From the NCBI GenBank assembly GCA_033065855.1, contig JAVXUO010000775.1, positions 33,853 through 97,852 on the forward strand: a DNA stretch of 64,000 nt, written 5' to 3'. Below, in pieces: positions 1 through 10,173 of the stretch. Under the pieces are notes generated by a model. That model was given only the letters and a program-made list of their open reading frames with translations. It ran no database searches and had not been told where the DNA came from. Source of the DNA: Escallonia rubra. Taxonomy: Eukaryota; Streptophyta; Magnoliopsida; Escalloniales; Escalloniaceae. The position numbers and the translations under genes are program-made. Position 1 is the stretch's first letter; each line of letters opens with the position of its first letter.

Positions 1-83
1 GCAACCCATATATACTAGCATTACAGAGGAACGTTTTGAAGCAAATTACGTAGAATATCGCAAATTATTTGTAGCTCTAAGAG

Positions 84-85
<2 letters not shown>

Positions 86-161
<76 letters not shown>
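86..161. repeat. (TA)n microsatellite, left flank of foldback element
   Basis: A pure TA dinucleotide tract directly abuts the left end of the foldback element at 162. A matching tract (1971-2041) lies on the other side. The two flanks look like one TA-rich target that was split by, or expanded around, the insertion. Bases 1-85 hold nothing I recognise. Confidence 0.95.
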
Positions 162-164
<3 letters not shown>

Positions 165-1966
165 CTGATCCGTTGAGAGCGCTAGCAAAATAGCCTATTT
201 TGCTAGCGCGATCTGACCGTCCATCCTGAAAGATGGACGGCTCAGATCGCGCATTTTTCGAAAACTGTCAGTCGTCTACCATACAGTATGGCGGACGAGA
301 TTTTTTACCTTTTTGCCCTTCCGTCCCGTCCGCTACAATGTATTGCGGACGGCATTCAAGCAAAATCTGTTGAGTTGTCCGCTACATTATGTAGCGGACC
401 ACTATGATTCCGTATCCGCCCCCCTCTCTCTCTCTGCCTTTTTCCTTTTCTTTCTATCTTGTCTTTCCCTGTTGCTTTCAAGATCCTTGTGAAAATCTTT
501 ATTCACAGCCTAAAAATCTCTCTCTGGAACCATCAGATACAGGTGAGGTTCTCTCTTCTTCTCCGGCAACCACGAAGTTCTCTCTTCTTCTCCGGCAACC
601 ACGCCGTCGCCCCCACCGTTTCACCACCACGTCGCTGCCCCCATAGCCCACCGTTCCACCACCACGCCGGTGCCTCCAGCGACCACCACCACGCTCGCTG
701 CTCCCCCACCCCCCGCTGTCGTCCCCTACCCCGCCGCCTTCCCCTTCCCTCTACCCCACCCCGTCGTCCCCGCCCTCTCTTCCCTTGCCCCGCGACCTTC
801 CTCTTCCATCCACCTTACCCCGTCGTCCCTTGCCCTTTCTTCCCCTACCCCGCCTCCTTCCCTTTCCCCCCATCCCGTCGACTCCCAGATCTGTGTGACA
901 GATCTGGTATGTCGTCATCACCCCCGATTGGCCGTGCTTGGCAGTGTGATGAGAAGGAGACAGAGTCTCTGTTGAAGCACCCGGCCGAAGAATCAGGCCA
1001 AGGAACTTGACGCCGCCGAGCTACTGGAAGTTAGTTACCAATGATTGACAACGATGCCGACTTCGGCGCAAATGAGAAGTAGAACTTCTTGGCTGAATCC
1101 ACCGGCACCAGGTAATTCTCCGGCATCAGGCCCAGATCTGAAGGCCCAAAAATTGCAACGTCAACGAAGCTTTAGCCAAAAATTGCAACGTCAACGAAGA
1201 ACCCTGGAATAGTTTTGGAATTGTGGAAATATAGTTGTTTGTATTTATCAAACGCAGAATTTATCAAATATAGTTGTTTGTATTTTAGATCAAAATATGT
1301 TGGGTTCTTGTTTTGCTTTCAATTGTTTCTTTCGGTTCCAGTTCTAAAGATTGATGGTATGTGACTTTTACATTCTGAATCTCTCGAGCTAGAAATGGAT
1401 TCTTCGATTAATTGTTGGACGATCTTTCATTGTTTGGAGCGACATAGTGAGAAAGAAGGAACCACAGTGAAGTCACGGAGTTTGGGCCGAAGTGGGACTG
1501 GAGTTCCTTCTGAATTGCAATGATAAGAACAAGGAAAGCAAACAACACCAAAAGGAAAGCAAACAACAGAACAAAAATTCCTGTCAATAAACCGTCCGCT
1601 ACATTATGTAGCGGACGAGGACGAACTTAAAAAAAGGACTGACGGGATGTCCGCTACATTGTATAGCGGACGTCCGCTACATTATGTAGCGGACGGACTT
1701 AAAAAAAGGACTAACGGGACGTCCGCTACACTGTATAGCGGACGTCTTTTTGCTGTCTCCCATCAAGGCTTGAATGTCGTCCGCGATACAGTGTAGCGGA
1801 CGGGACGGAAGGGCAAAAAGGTAAAAAATCTCGTCCGCCATACAGTATAGCGGACGACTGACAGTTTTCGAAAAAGGCGCGATCTGAGCCGTCCATATTT
1901 CAGGATGGATGGCCAGATCGCGCTAGCAAAATAGGCTATTTTGCTAGCGCTCTCAATGGATCAGCT

Positions 1967-1967
<1 letters not shown>
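162..1967. mobile_element. Foldback/MITE-type DNA element with palindrome-rich terminal inverted repeats in (TA)n
   Basis: The left end begins GAGCTGATCCGTTGAGAGCG. The right end is its inverted counterpart, with one mismatch in the first 20 bases. The inverted similarity runs inward for roughly 190 bases. Each terminal repeat contains a perfect 15-bp hairpin with a one-base loop (179-209 on the left) and a second hairpin (about 208-250). It also carries copies of a 23-bp palindrome, GTCCGCTACA-N3-TGTAGCGGAC. Both sides abut (TA)n, so the target duplication can only be read as TA. No transposase is visible, so the element is non-autonomous. The TA-repeat setting recalls the rice Micron MITEs, but I see no sequence basis for placing it in that family. 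A Mutator or Tc1/mariner-like origin is also possible. Confidence 0.85.
404..1560 (+). other. Cargo of the foldback element: possible captured gene fragment
   Basis: The centre of the foldback element differs from its palindromic ends. It has a CT-rich leader (about 420-540), a Pro/Ser/Thr-rich stretch open in more than one frame (459-1010 and 670-975), splice-donor-like GTGAGG at 544, and an intron-like T-rich stretch with CAG near 1340. It also holds short duplications, such as the AAAATTGCAACGTCAACGAAG repeat near 1150 and 1178, and AAATATAGTTGTTTGTATTT twice between 1226 and 1285. This resembles captured host transcript sequence, as in Pack-TIR elements. I do not recognise a protein, and the open frames may just reflect low-complexity C-rich DNA. 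Whether any of it is expressed cannot be told from sequence. Confidence 0.35.

Positions 1968-1970
<3 letters not shown>

Positions 1971-2041
<71 letters not shown>
1971..2041. repeat. (TA)n microsatellite, right flank of foldback element
   Basis: An AT/TA dinucleotide tract follows the right terminus of the foldback element and mirrors the tract at 86-161. Confidence 0.95.
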
Positions 2042-2044
<3 letters not shown>

Positions 2045-2184
2045 TTCCATTATAAAGTTGTTTGTATGTAATATACTTTGCGCTTATGGTAGTATATCGT
2101 AATACACATACTAAGCACATACCCAATTTGTGTATGTCAATGTATTGGGGGTGAGGGGGAGCGGGGGTTGTTGTGTATGCATGG

Positions 2185-2360
2185 GCGGGTAGGTGAATTC
2201 AATCAATAAGTGTGTACATGTGCGTGTATATGATTGTGGGTGAATTCAATCAATCATATATCTGTGTGCATGCGCGTGGTGATTTCAATCAATCTGGTGT
2301 GTGGATATATACATTCGTGGGATTATGGGTGAATTCAATCAATATGCGTGTGCGCGCATG
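2185..2360. repeat. Degenerate minisatellite with GAATTCAATCAAT core
   Basis: The core (T)GAATTCAATCAAT or its variant ATTTCAATCAAT occurs at about 2194, 2241, 2281 and 2332. Short GT/TA-rich spacers separate the copies, giving a period of roughly 40-50 bases. The following bases to about 2480 are GTGGTGGT-rich. Open frames on the minus strand here are His/Pro-rich translations of this simple sequence and are not called as genes. Confidence 0.6.
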
Positions 2361-2672
2361 CACAAGGTGTGTTATATAATTTTGTGGTGGTGCCATGGTT
2401 ATGGTTGGTGGTGTTGGGTTGATACGTGATTGTGCTTGGTAGTTGGTAGTAGCAACGTGGTGGTGGTGTTGGACTTGAGCGATAAGAGCAAAAGGGGGGT
2501 GGGGAAGGTGGGCATGGGGATGTTTTATTGGCAAAAAAACAAAAAATGGATGATAGAGCGTGCCATACGAAAGGACAATTTAACATAAGCTAAGGGTTAA
2601 ATTACTCTTTTTACAAAATCTGTTACCTTGATTTGTATACCGTCTGGTCAAGGTTGTATTTGATACTTCTTT

Positions 2673-3101
2673 TAGGTCCCGTTTGACATTCATTTTTTTT
2701 TTCAGTTTTGGAAATTGAAAAAAAAAATGTATTTGGTAACCATTTTTTTTTTCTCTAGTTTAAAAAATCAGTTTTTAAACTGAAGAAGAAAAAAAAACTC
2801 CAAAAAAGAGTTTTTTATTTTGAGACCACCACCACCACCCTCCCACCTCAGGCGACCACCTCCAGCCACCAGCCACCGTCGGCCATCGCTACGCCCCACC
2901 ACTGCCACCGCAAACTACCACAAAAAAAAATTCAAAATAAAATTTGGTTTATCAAACACACACAAAAAAAACTCAAAATAAAACTGGGTTATCAAACACC
3001 CACTTGTTTTTGTAAAAAAAAATAAAATTAAACTGCTCTTTAATAAAAAAAATTTGGAAACTGAAAACAAAAAAAAAGTTTTGTCAAACGAAGCCTAGTC
3101 C
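2673..3101. mobile_element. hAT-like MITE
   Basis: The left end TAGGTCCCGTTTGACA and the right end, read inverted as TAGGCTTCGTTTGACA, form a terminal inverted repeat typical of short plant hAT-like elements. The interior is A/T-homopolymer-rich with a CCACC-rich patch (2824-2920) and no coding potential. I could not find an 8-bp target duplication, so the exact ends are uncertain. Flanks at 2590-2640 and 3110-3150 resemble ends of the element at 5172-6272, so this MITE may sit inside an older element. Confidence 0.5.
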
Positions 3102-3104
3102 ATG

Positions 3105-3697
3105 GACACGTGTGATATTACCCCATAACCTCAAAGGGTTTAGGATATCTTTCCAAAATTGAATTGGTTGGGTTGGTGAGTGGTTTTGATGAGTGTGATT
3201 GGGTTGATGAAACAAAATAAGTAAAAGAATTTATTAAAAAAAATACAGTGGTGACGGGTGGTTGTCAGCAGTGGTGGCCATGGAGGCAGGTGGTTTTTTC
3301 CGTGGTAGTGGTAGATGGTGATGACCAATATTGGTGGTTGGTAGTGGAATTATGTTATTGGTGATCATGAAGCCGGTGGCCAACAATGGCTGTGGTGGTA
3401 TGGTATTTGCTAACCATATTACATAATTAGTCATTACGAGAAGTTTTTATCAAATGGGGTTGGCAATCACTGAGTTGGGTTGGTTAAACCCACTTGTGGG
3501 TTCAGTTGGTTAAAACTCAACGAAACCTAACCCAAGTTACACCCCTACATGAAAGGCAACGACGAGATCGATTTAGGTTCTGACCTAAACTCGCTCTGCC
3601 AGTGTGGCTACAAGAGACCTAAATCCATTTGGCTTGTTTTTCCTTCTTTTTCCTCAACTAAAAGTAAACCTCCTGGGAAAAAGGCTTGAGAAGACAT
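3105..3697. other. Non-coding intergenic DNA
   Basis: The stretch is rich in GGTGGT/TGGTGG (3240-3400), followed by GGTTGGTTAAACCC-type short repeats (3455-3545) that resemble the tails of degenerate elements. No open frame with recognisable content was seen. Confidence 0.5.
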
Positions 3698-3698
3698 C

Positions 3699-4894
3699 GA
3701 GGGTGTTTGAGATTGACTTCGGGATGGACAAACCTAAATCAGGTATATGGGTGTTTGGCAAAAAAGTTTAAGAGATTTAATCTGTCTCAAAAAGATAAAC
3801 ACTGACTTAATCCATAATCTTGGAAAGCGAGGATTATGAAATAATTAATTTTCTTATAATCAGGTTTGACTTTCTAATTTATCATACTATCCCCATATTT
3901 TTACAAAAATAAATTCCACTTACTTTCACTAATTTTGGAAAGTTATCGTACTATAAGCACTTTTGTAAGATTTTTGGTGTTTTTAACTTAAAATGAGAAG
4001 TAAATTATTGTTGTAGGTAGGCGAAAATAGTTTTTTCGGTAATTTGTTTGTATGTTACAGTGATTACTAAATGAAAGTTATGTTAACATAACTTCACTAA
4101 ATGGATAATAAAAATTTATTTATTAAGTATCATCTATGATCATTTTCCCATAAAGGAACTGATTTAAGCATCTTTTATCCGAACATTTCTTGTAACTTTA
4201 GTCGATCTAATGTGCAACTATTTTTAGCAAATAACAAACTGATGTTGCTTAAAGTAGATTAATCTGCTTTTGAAAATCAATCTCAAATGTGCTATGGTAT
4301 ATCAAAATTGCTCAAATTTGTAAAGTTAGTCTTACAACGCAAAGTACCAAAGTGTTAAATACCACTTGGGGCCGTGTACACACGGTGTTGATTAAACGGG
4401 TATACTATTCTAAAGAAGAAGATGAAGGAAAATAAGTTGCAGATTTAATGTACAACCAAATCTAGATCACAAAAGTCTTAGAGGTCGTATGAGATTGATT
4501 CTCAAAAGTAGATTTTGATTAAATCTGAATCAGTTTTTTAAATCAGCTTGAATTCACTTTAAGCATAATATATTAAAAGTTGTTGAAGGTACTTGGATAA
4601 AAAGGAATTCAATTAGGTTTAGTGTGCAAAATTATCATATAGTATATTCAAATTGAAAGGGATCATTTAATGTCAGTGTATTTGTGAGGATGTTTTGGTA
4701 ATTCTCTTGGTTATTTTTTATTCTCCAAAACTGATTAATTCAAAATCTAAGAAAATGATGATTCTTGATTTAATCAGTTTTGAGCACATTTGAGCAAATT
4801 AATCGGTTTAATTTTTTTTTCCAAACACTTCAAACCTGATTTAATTTGAATTTAATCAGGTTTGACCATTCTAGAATCAATCACAAACACCCTC
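3699..4894. mobile_element. DNA-transposon-like element or pair of MITEs with GAGGGTGTTTG termini
   Basis: GAGGGTGTTTGAGATTGACT at 3699 is matched in inverted orientation by the sequence ending at 4894 (GAGGGTGTTTGTGATTGATT read on the minus strand). The subterminal motif CAAACCTGATT/AATCAGGTTTG recurs. A second, internal inverted pair (about 4262-4293 and 4487-4515, around ATTGATTCTCAAAAG) suggests two related elements side by side (about 3699-4300 and 4482-4894) rather than one 1.2-kb element. No transposase frame and no clear target duplication were found. Confidence 0.5.
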
Positions 4895-4899
4895 TTAAA

Positions 4900-5163
4900 G
4901 TTTTAAAGGGAGATAAATATACAATGATAAATTAAAGTGGGTCGGAACGTCCATTCACAAATCTATTCCAACTATTGCGAACAAACGTTTCTTCAAACCA
5001 TTGTGAATAAATGTGTAGAAGGGACGTGGAGATGGACTGCAAGTGGAGGTTGCGAGGGTTACCATGCGTGAAAGTTTTCAACGTGTACTACGTGTTTGGT
5101 CAAAGTTGCCATAATAATTACTATTTCTTTCACGAAAAGGGTTAATCAGGTAGAAAAAGAGTA
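4900..5163. other. Non-coding spacer
   Basis: AT-rich sequence without recognisable genes or repeats lies between two mobile elements. Confidence 0.4.
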
Positions 5164-5171
5164 TAGCTTAA

Positions 5172-6272
5172 GGGCTAATTACACCTATATCCCTGAGGTT
5201 TTGGGGTAATTCCACCCGAGGACACAAGTTTCAAAATGTAACACTTATATCCATTGACAAACGGAATACAAAAATACTTAACGGTTTTGACAAAAAGACT
5301 TGATTGCCCCTAATTTTAAAATAAATTACCCAATTAATTTATTGTTTATTCTTCTTCTCCCCACACCCAACAGCCCCACCCCTACCCCCTGCACCCCCAC
5401 CCCCCCCAACGCCGTCTGCCTCTTCCTCTCCCCACACCCCCCCCGCCCCCACGCCGTCTGCCTCCCCTTCCCCATCACCCGTCCACCCCGTCATGCCCAC
5501 AACCTCCGATCAGCGCACTAGCAGGCCCTCCGGCGAGGCACCGGCACCGCAAGATCGCGGTCTCATTCCCGATCTGCCTGTCGCCATACCGGTCGCCACC
5601 ATCACCACCGCGACCTCCCTCCGTACCCCACGCCGTCCGCGATCGCAAGCATCCCCAATGAGCTACATCGCGACACCTGCCTCCTCTTTCAAGATGCGTG
5701 CCACCGCGACCACCAGCAAGGCAGCGCCATCACCACCACGATGGGCTTGCAATGGCCAGATCTGTCTCCTTCCCATCCAGTCTTCCTCCCTCCCTCGCCA
5801 AGGGCTTGCTGGCGTGGTGGGGCAAGTCTGTCGGATGGTGGGGCGAAGGGGACTGCCAGCGGCGTGGGTTTGCCAAGGTGCGTGCCGGTGGGGTCGAGGC
5901 AGCTGGGGTTTGCCAAGGGGCTTGCCAGCGTGGTGGGGTGGTTCTGCAGGATGGTGGGGCGAGGGGGGCTGCTGGCGGCGTGGGGCGGGGGAGGGGGCTG
6001 CTGGCGGCGTGGGGCGGCGGAGGGGGGCTGCTGGCGGTGACTTCAGATTTAGGGTTTAAATTATGGAGAGAGAAAATTAGGATATCAACAGGGGAGTATT
6101 GCCGTTTTCATAATACGTAATGACGAAAATTACACTTTTTAGACGGAATACTGACGGTTGGATAAAAGTGATACTTTGTTTAACGTTTTTGGTCACGTAT
6201 GTTACATTTTGAAACTTTGTGTCCTCGCGTGTAATTACCCCCAAACCTCTGGGATATAGATGTAATTAGCCC
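5172..6272. mobile_element. hAT-like non-autonomous element with 8-bp target duplication
   Basis: The element begins GGGCTAATTACACCTATATC and ends with the inverted counterpart. Inverted similarity continues for about 75 bases, including a GAGGACACAA...TTTCAAAATGTAAC block. It is flanked by a perfect 8-bp duplication, TAGCTTAA (5164-5171 and 6273-6280), the length produced by hAT transposases. The interior (5350-6040) is unusually GC-rich, with a C-rich 5' half and a GGGGCTGCTGGCGG-type G-rich 3' half. Several frames are open across it (5493-6059, 5698-6120), but none resembles a known protein. The interior may be captured or expanded simple sequence. Confidence 0.85.
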
Positions 6273-6432
6273 TAGCTTAAAAGTTCAAACAATGCTTCAT
6301 CATAAAGTTGTTTTTTGGCCGGTAGAAAAGCTAATGAAATATAGTCGGTAAAGCGGGGCCAAAAAACATCTACCTAGTCAAAACACGGACCATATTTGGT
6401 ATTAGTATCATGAATCGTACCTCAAATTTGGC

Positions 6433-7738
6433 TATAGACACTCCATTTTTGTAGTCATTAATAATTAAAATAAACAATGTGCTTTATAATTTAGAGGGCA
6501 TTATTTAGTTTAGGCCTAGTAATGTGACCTAATTATTTAATTTAGTCCAGTCTAGTTTAATTATCCAAGTCTAGTCTAGCTGCATGTCTAGTCCATCAGT
6601 TCAGTCCAATTGTATCAAGTCCAGTCTAGTCCAGTCAGTTAAGCCCAAATTAATTAGGTCCAGTCTATTGTATAACTAGCCTAGTTAGTTAAGTTTAACC
6701 CAAATTAAGGACAAGAGATTGTAATTGATTCGATGACTTGAAAATATCTTGTGATTTATCCTTGATACATGTGATTAATCTTTGATTTATATGAGATATT
6801 GAGATAATTTTTGAATATGGTACATCCCATCTAATAAAATCAGAGATAGTTATCGAATTAGGATAAGATAATTCCCCCAAATTTGAATTTTTTTTTTTCA
6901 TAAATTGGGTGAATTGGGCCGGTTAATTGACTTTTGTCAATGTGCGATTTTATCACTTATTCCGACTTATCTCCAGCCATGCAGATTAGCATTGCCAATC
7001 TTATCAGATTCTGTATCCCAGACCACTATAAGGCCTTTATTTTAAAGGAGAAGCTTTTTCTCCCTAAAGCTTTTAGACCATTTATCTCTTTGAAGTGGTA
7101 GATTATCTCTAAGGGAAATTTAGCACTTCATATTTCACTTCTCTATCTACACAAAAGTCACATGCATCATGAATTCATAAGAAGTTCTGAAGTCTTCTAT
7201 GCCAGCGCCTTCTCAAGGTATATTTATAGTTTTCTAGATTAGATTAGATAATAATGGTCTAGAGCGGTTCCCATTTCCCGTAGTCGCATTTATATTGAAA
7301 AACAACGAAAATAATCTTTTACATTTTTTTTGTCTAGGTCTAAGTCTCAAAATGTTGACTACTTCCCCTAAGATCAGAGTCGAACTACGGCGATTTTGAT
7401 TTCGATTAGTACGATTGGGTACGTAGGCAATTCAACCCCTGATGTCGAGTTTAAGCCAAAAGATAAAAATAACTTAGGATGAGTCTTATCGTATTTTACA
7501 TGCTATGTATTATTAAAGCCAAAATTCAATTAAAATGAAGTAGAGACCGAAAGAGTGTGGAGTGTGCCTAACACCTTCATGTTGCGTAACTTAGTCCCGA
7601 GGCCCCTCTCTTGGTTTCGACAGGCTAGTTGTCCTTGTGGACACTTTAGAGTGATTTCTAGGTTTTTCTTATTTTTCTTAAATAAGATGGCGACTCCTAA
7701 AATCCTTCCAGGCATTTCTTTCGAGGCAATTCGCCATA
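6433..7738 (+). repeat. 5' LTR of the TR-GAG element
   Basis: It starts TATAGACACTCCATTTTTGT where the family consensus seems to be TGTAGACACCCC, so the canonical TG has mutated. It ends TCGCCATA where the 3' LTR has GCGCCACA. It aligns throughout with 15432-16738, including the CTAGTCCAGTC-rich segment near 6545-6670. The open frame 7555-8007 crosses the LTR/primer-site boundary and is not considered a gene. Confidence 0.88.
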
Positions 7739-7739
7739 G

Positions 7740-7758
7740 TGGCGACTCTGCTGGAGAC
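7740..7758 (+). other. Primer-binding site of the TR-GAG element
   Basis: TGGCGACTCTGCTGGAGAC lies one base after the 5' LTR. It matches the type of primer site found in Tat/Ogre-related Ty3/gypsy elements, which is complementary to the 3' end of a tRNA (tRNA-Arg reported for Ogre). The tRNA assignment is from memory of the family. Confidence 0.7.
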
Positions 7759-8282
7759 AAAATAACTAAGAGGACTAGAGTTGAAAAGGTTTTGTTGATT
7801 TTTGGCCTTTTGTATTTCTCTTGCATTTTTCTGTGGTGTGTACAATGTGACATAACTGGGGTACTTGCGCTTTTATTTTCATACCTCATGCATGCGCACG
7901 TCTCACCCCAACCTACCCATTTGGGAGTGACACGCTCGAGGCCTTGGTCCTCCTGGGCTCAAGGCGAGAACTTGATCAAGTTCTCAACTTCACTTGCCTT
8001 GTACTGAAGATTCCTCCTAATTTCTTGGTATAGTAAATGACTTGTGTACATACTAGTGATCGCCCATTACTAACTTCATAGTTACGGTCGGGAGGTATAT
8101 GGTACAATCGAGACGATGGAATGACATTTACACTGGTGTTATAAGGAAGAAAATCACACCAGTCATCTAGTGTTCTGCCCTTTTGTTGGAAGAATACTGT
8201 ATTTGCCTATGGCATGTTGGCAGGGAAACCACCAACATGCTGCAAGCGAAGCTGGTAATTTTACAAAAAAAGGAAGACTTTG
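7759..8282. other. Untranslated interior of the TR-GAG element
   Basis: The region between the primer site and the first internal repeat block is non-coding. No conserved protein segment was seen in any frame. Confidence 0.5.
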
Positions 8283-8757
8283 AATAACTGACCGGTTATC
8301 TGCGCTTTCAACCAGACGGTTAGGTCAGAATGTGCATTACTTGGGAAAGTTCAAAACTGGTTGGTTTGTACCCTAATCAACCCCACTGACCAACCGGCCA
8401 GTTATCCCTCTGGGTGACCGAACGTTATCCCTCTGGGTGACCGAACGATTAGTCTAAAACCTCATCCTATAGAAAATTTTCCTGAATTTTTTTAGAAACA
8501 AACTCTAACCTCAATGACTAATCGGCTGATTTATCCCTGTGGATGATTGGACGGTTAGTCAGAACCTTCATAAATTCCCAAAAAAATCCTCAAAACTTAC
8601 CTAGCTTTACTGACCAACCTGTCGGTTAACCCATTGGGTAACTAGACGATTAGTCAGTACCCCCTTTTTTGAGACGTTCTCCCCAAAATCTCAAATTACC
8701 CACTGAACAATCGGGCGGTTAACCCATAAGGTTGACCGGCCGGTTAATCACTGCCCA
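8283..8757. repeat. Tandem degenerate repeats built on CTGACCAACCGG...CCGGTTA
   Basis: About five units of roughly 100-120 bases repeat the pattern CTGACCAACCGGNCGGTTA, a short spacer with CCCTCTGGGTGACC, GACGGTTAGTCAG, then an A/T-rich spacer. The units carry short inverted segments (ACCGGCCGGTT type), so each could fold. The array lies in the 5' untranslated part of the TR-GAG element. Confidence 0.6.
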
Positions 8758-8898
8758 ACTCCTGTATGGGTATAAATTAGCCTGTTTAATGTGGTGTGCT
8801 CTGATTATGTGATCCTATTTAAGCTAGCTTGAGTCTTTTTTATCCTTAGGGTAAAAAGTGTAAAATAAATAAATAAATTAAATAAACTATGTTCTAGG

Positions 8899-9994
8899 TA
8901 GACCTGGCAAACGGGTCGACCCGCGCGGGTACGGGTATTATCCGGTCGGGTCTGGATAAATCCGGGTCGGGTAAAAATTACCCCGGTTTTTTCGGGTAAA
9001 CTTTTTGGGAACCCGTACCCTACCCATGCGGGTAGGGTATTACCCGCGGGTAAATCACCAATTTCTGATTGATTATTTTTTAAAATAAATAGACTTCAAT
9101 TTCCTACTAATTACACACTTTCACCTCCAACAATCATATTATTTATCGTTTCTCCATCAAATTTCATTACTCACAAATCTGAACATCTTTCCCTAAAAAA
9201 AAAACCAATCTGAACATTTTTGAATAATAATAAGAATAAAAAAAAAACAATCTGCACATCCACGACAACACACAACCATTAATATCCACTGACTGAAAGT
9301 CTACCCAACCACCACAAAGCGACGGAGTGACGGTCGGCGATGATGGCGACATATTGGTGGCGATGGGGCCACGGTGATGACCGATCGGTAGCGATGGGGC
9401 CATGGTGGCAACGGATCGGTGGCGACGGGGCCATGGTATGATCCATCAGTTGTGACGGGGGCACGGTGATGACCGATCGGTGGCGACGTGGGCACGGTGA
9501 GAACGATCGGTGGCGACGTGGGCACGGTGAGAACGATCGGTGGCGACGTGGCCACGGTGTGAACGATCGATGGCGACGGGGAAATTGAACGATCGGCGAC
9601 GGAGATCCGGTAGATCGAGAGTGACCGACGAGCGACGAGGCACCGTGAGTGGAGTAGGGTGGTCACGACTTTGGTAGATCTGGGAGAAATAGCGACTTGG
9701 GTGAGGGAACCTGTGAGAATTGAGAAGGGATATGTGAGGGAGAGTTGAGAGCCAGAGGGCGGCGGATGCAAGTGGTGAGGAGAGAATGAGATGTTTTAAC
9801 CTAAAAAACATATATATAGGCATATAACCGGGTAAACCTGGGTACCCGGTAACCGATCTGAACTTACTCGGATTTTACGGGTCGATTCGGGTACAGGTCT
9901 GTTTTCAGCGGGTCTTCTAAATATGTACCCGTACCCGGGATTTTTGCACGGTGCGTGTAGACCCGCGGGTCCGGATCACTTTTTGCCAGGTCTA
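8899..9994. mobile_element. hAT MITE nested in the TR-GAG element
   Basis: The termini are TAGACCTGGCAAA and its inverted complement. A perfect 8-bp duplication, GTTCTAGG (8891-8898 and 9995-10002), flanks the element and identifies a hAT insertion that post-dates the retrotransposon. Subterminal DNA is rich in CGGGTACGGGT/ACCCG motifs on both ends. The centre holds a 30-bp minisatellite. No transposase is present; minus-strand open frames at 9167-9823 are translations of the minisatellite. Confidence 0.9.
9318..9590. repeat. 30-bp minisatellite GATCGGTGGCGACG-type
   Basis: About nine imperfect 30-bp units of the form GATCGGTGGCGACGNGG-CACGGTGA-GAAC. The most regular copies run from about 9475 to 9560. 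Because 30 is divisible by three, the minus-strand frames stay open and look repetitive, which explains the spurious His/Ser/Pro-rich ORFs. Confidence 0.8.
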
Positions 9995-10173
9995 GTTCTA
10001 GGACAAATCCGTAGGGTGACCAAAATAAATAAATAAAATATGAAATATATAGGTAATAAGGTCCAAGACTAGTCCTTAGGGTAGCAAAAAAATAAAATTT
10101 AAAAAGTGCTAAAAATATTTTTGGGCTTTTGTAAGGTGACAAAGCTCCGGCATCGGAACCAATCCTAGGATTC

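Noticed and set aside
459-1010. 183-codon Pro/Ser-rich open frame as a gene
   Set aside because: It sits in low-complexity CT/CCA-rich DNA inside a foldback element, overlaps another open frame (670-975), and shows no domain.
5493-6120. Three overlapping Gly/Trp/Ala-rich frames as real proteins
   Set aside because: They are translations of G-rich simple sequence inside a hAT-like element, open in all frames at once.
7530-8007. Open frames of 119 and 150 codons on opposite strands
   Set aside because: Both span the end of the 5' LTR and the primer site; position and lack of motifs argue against coding.
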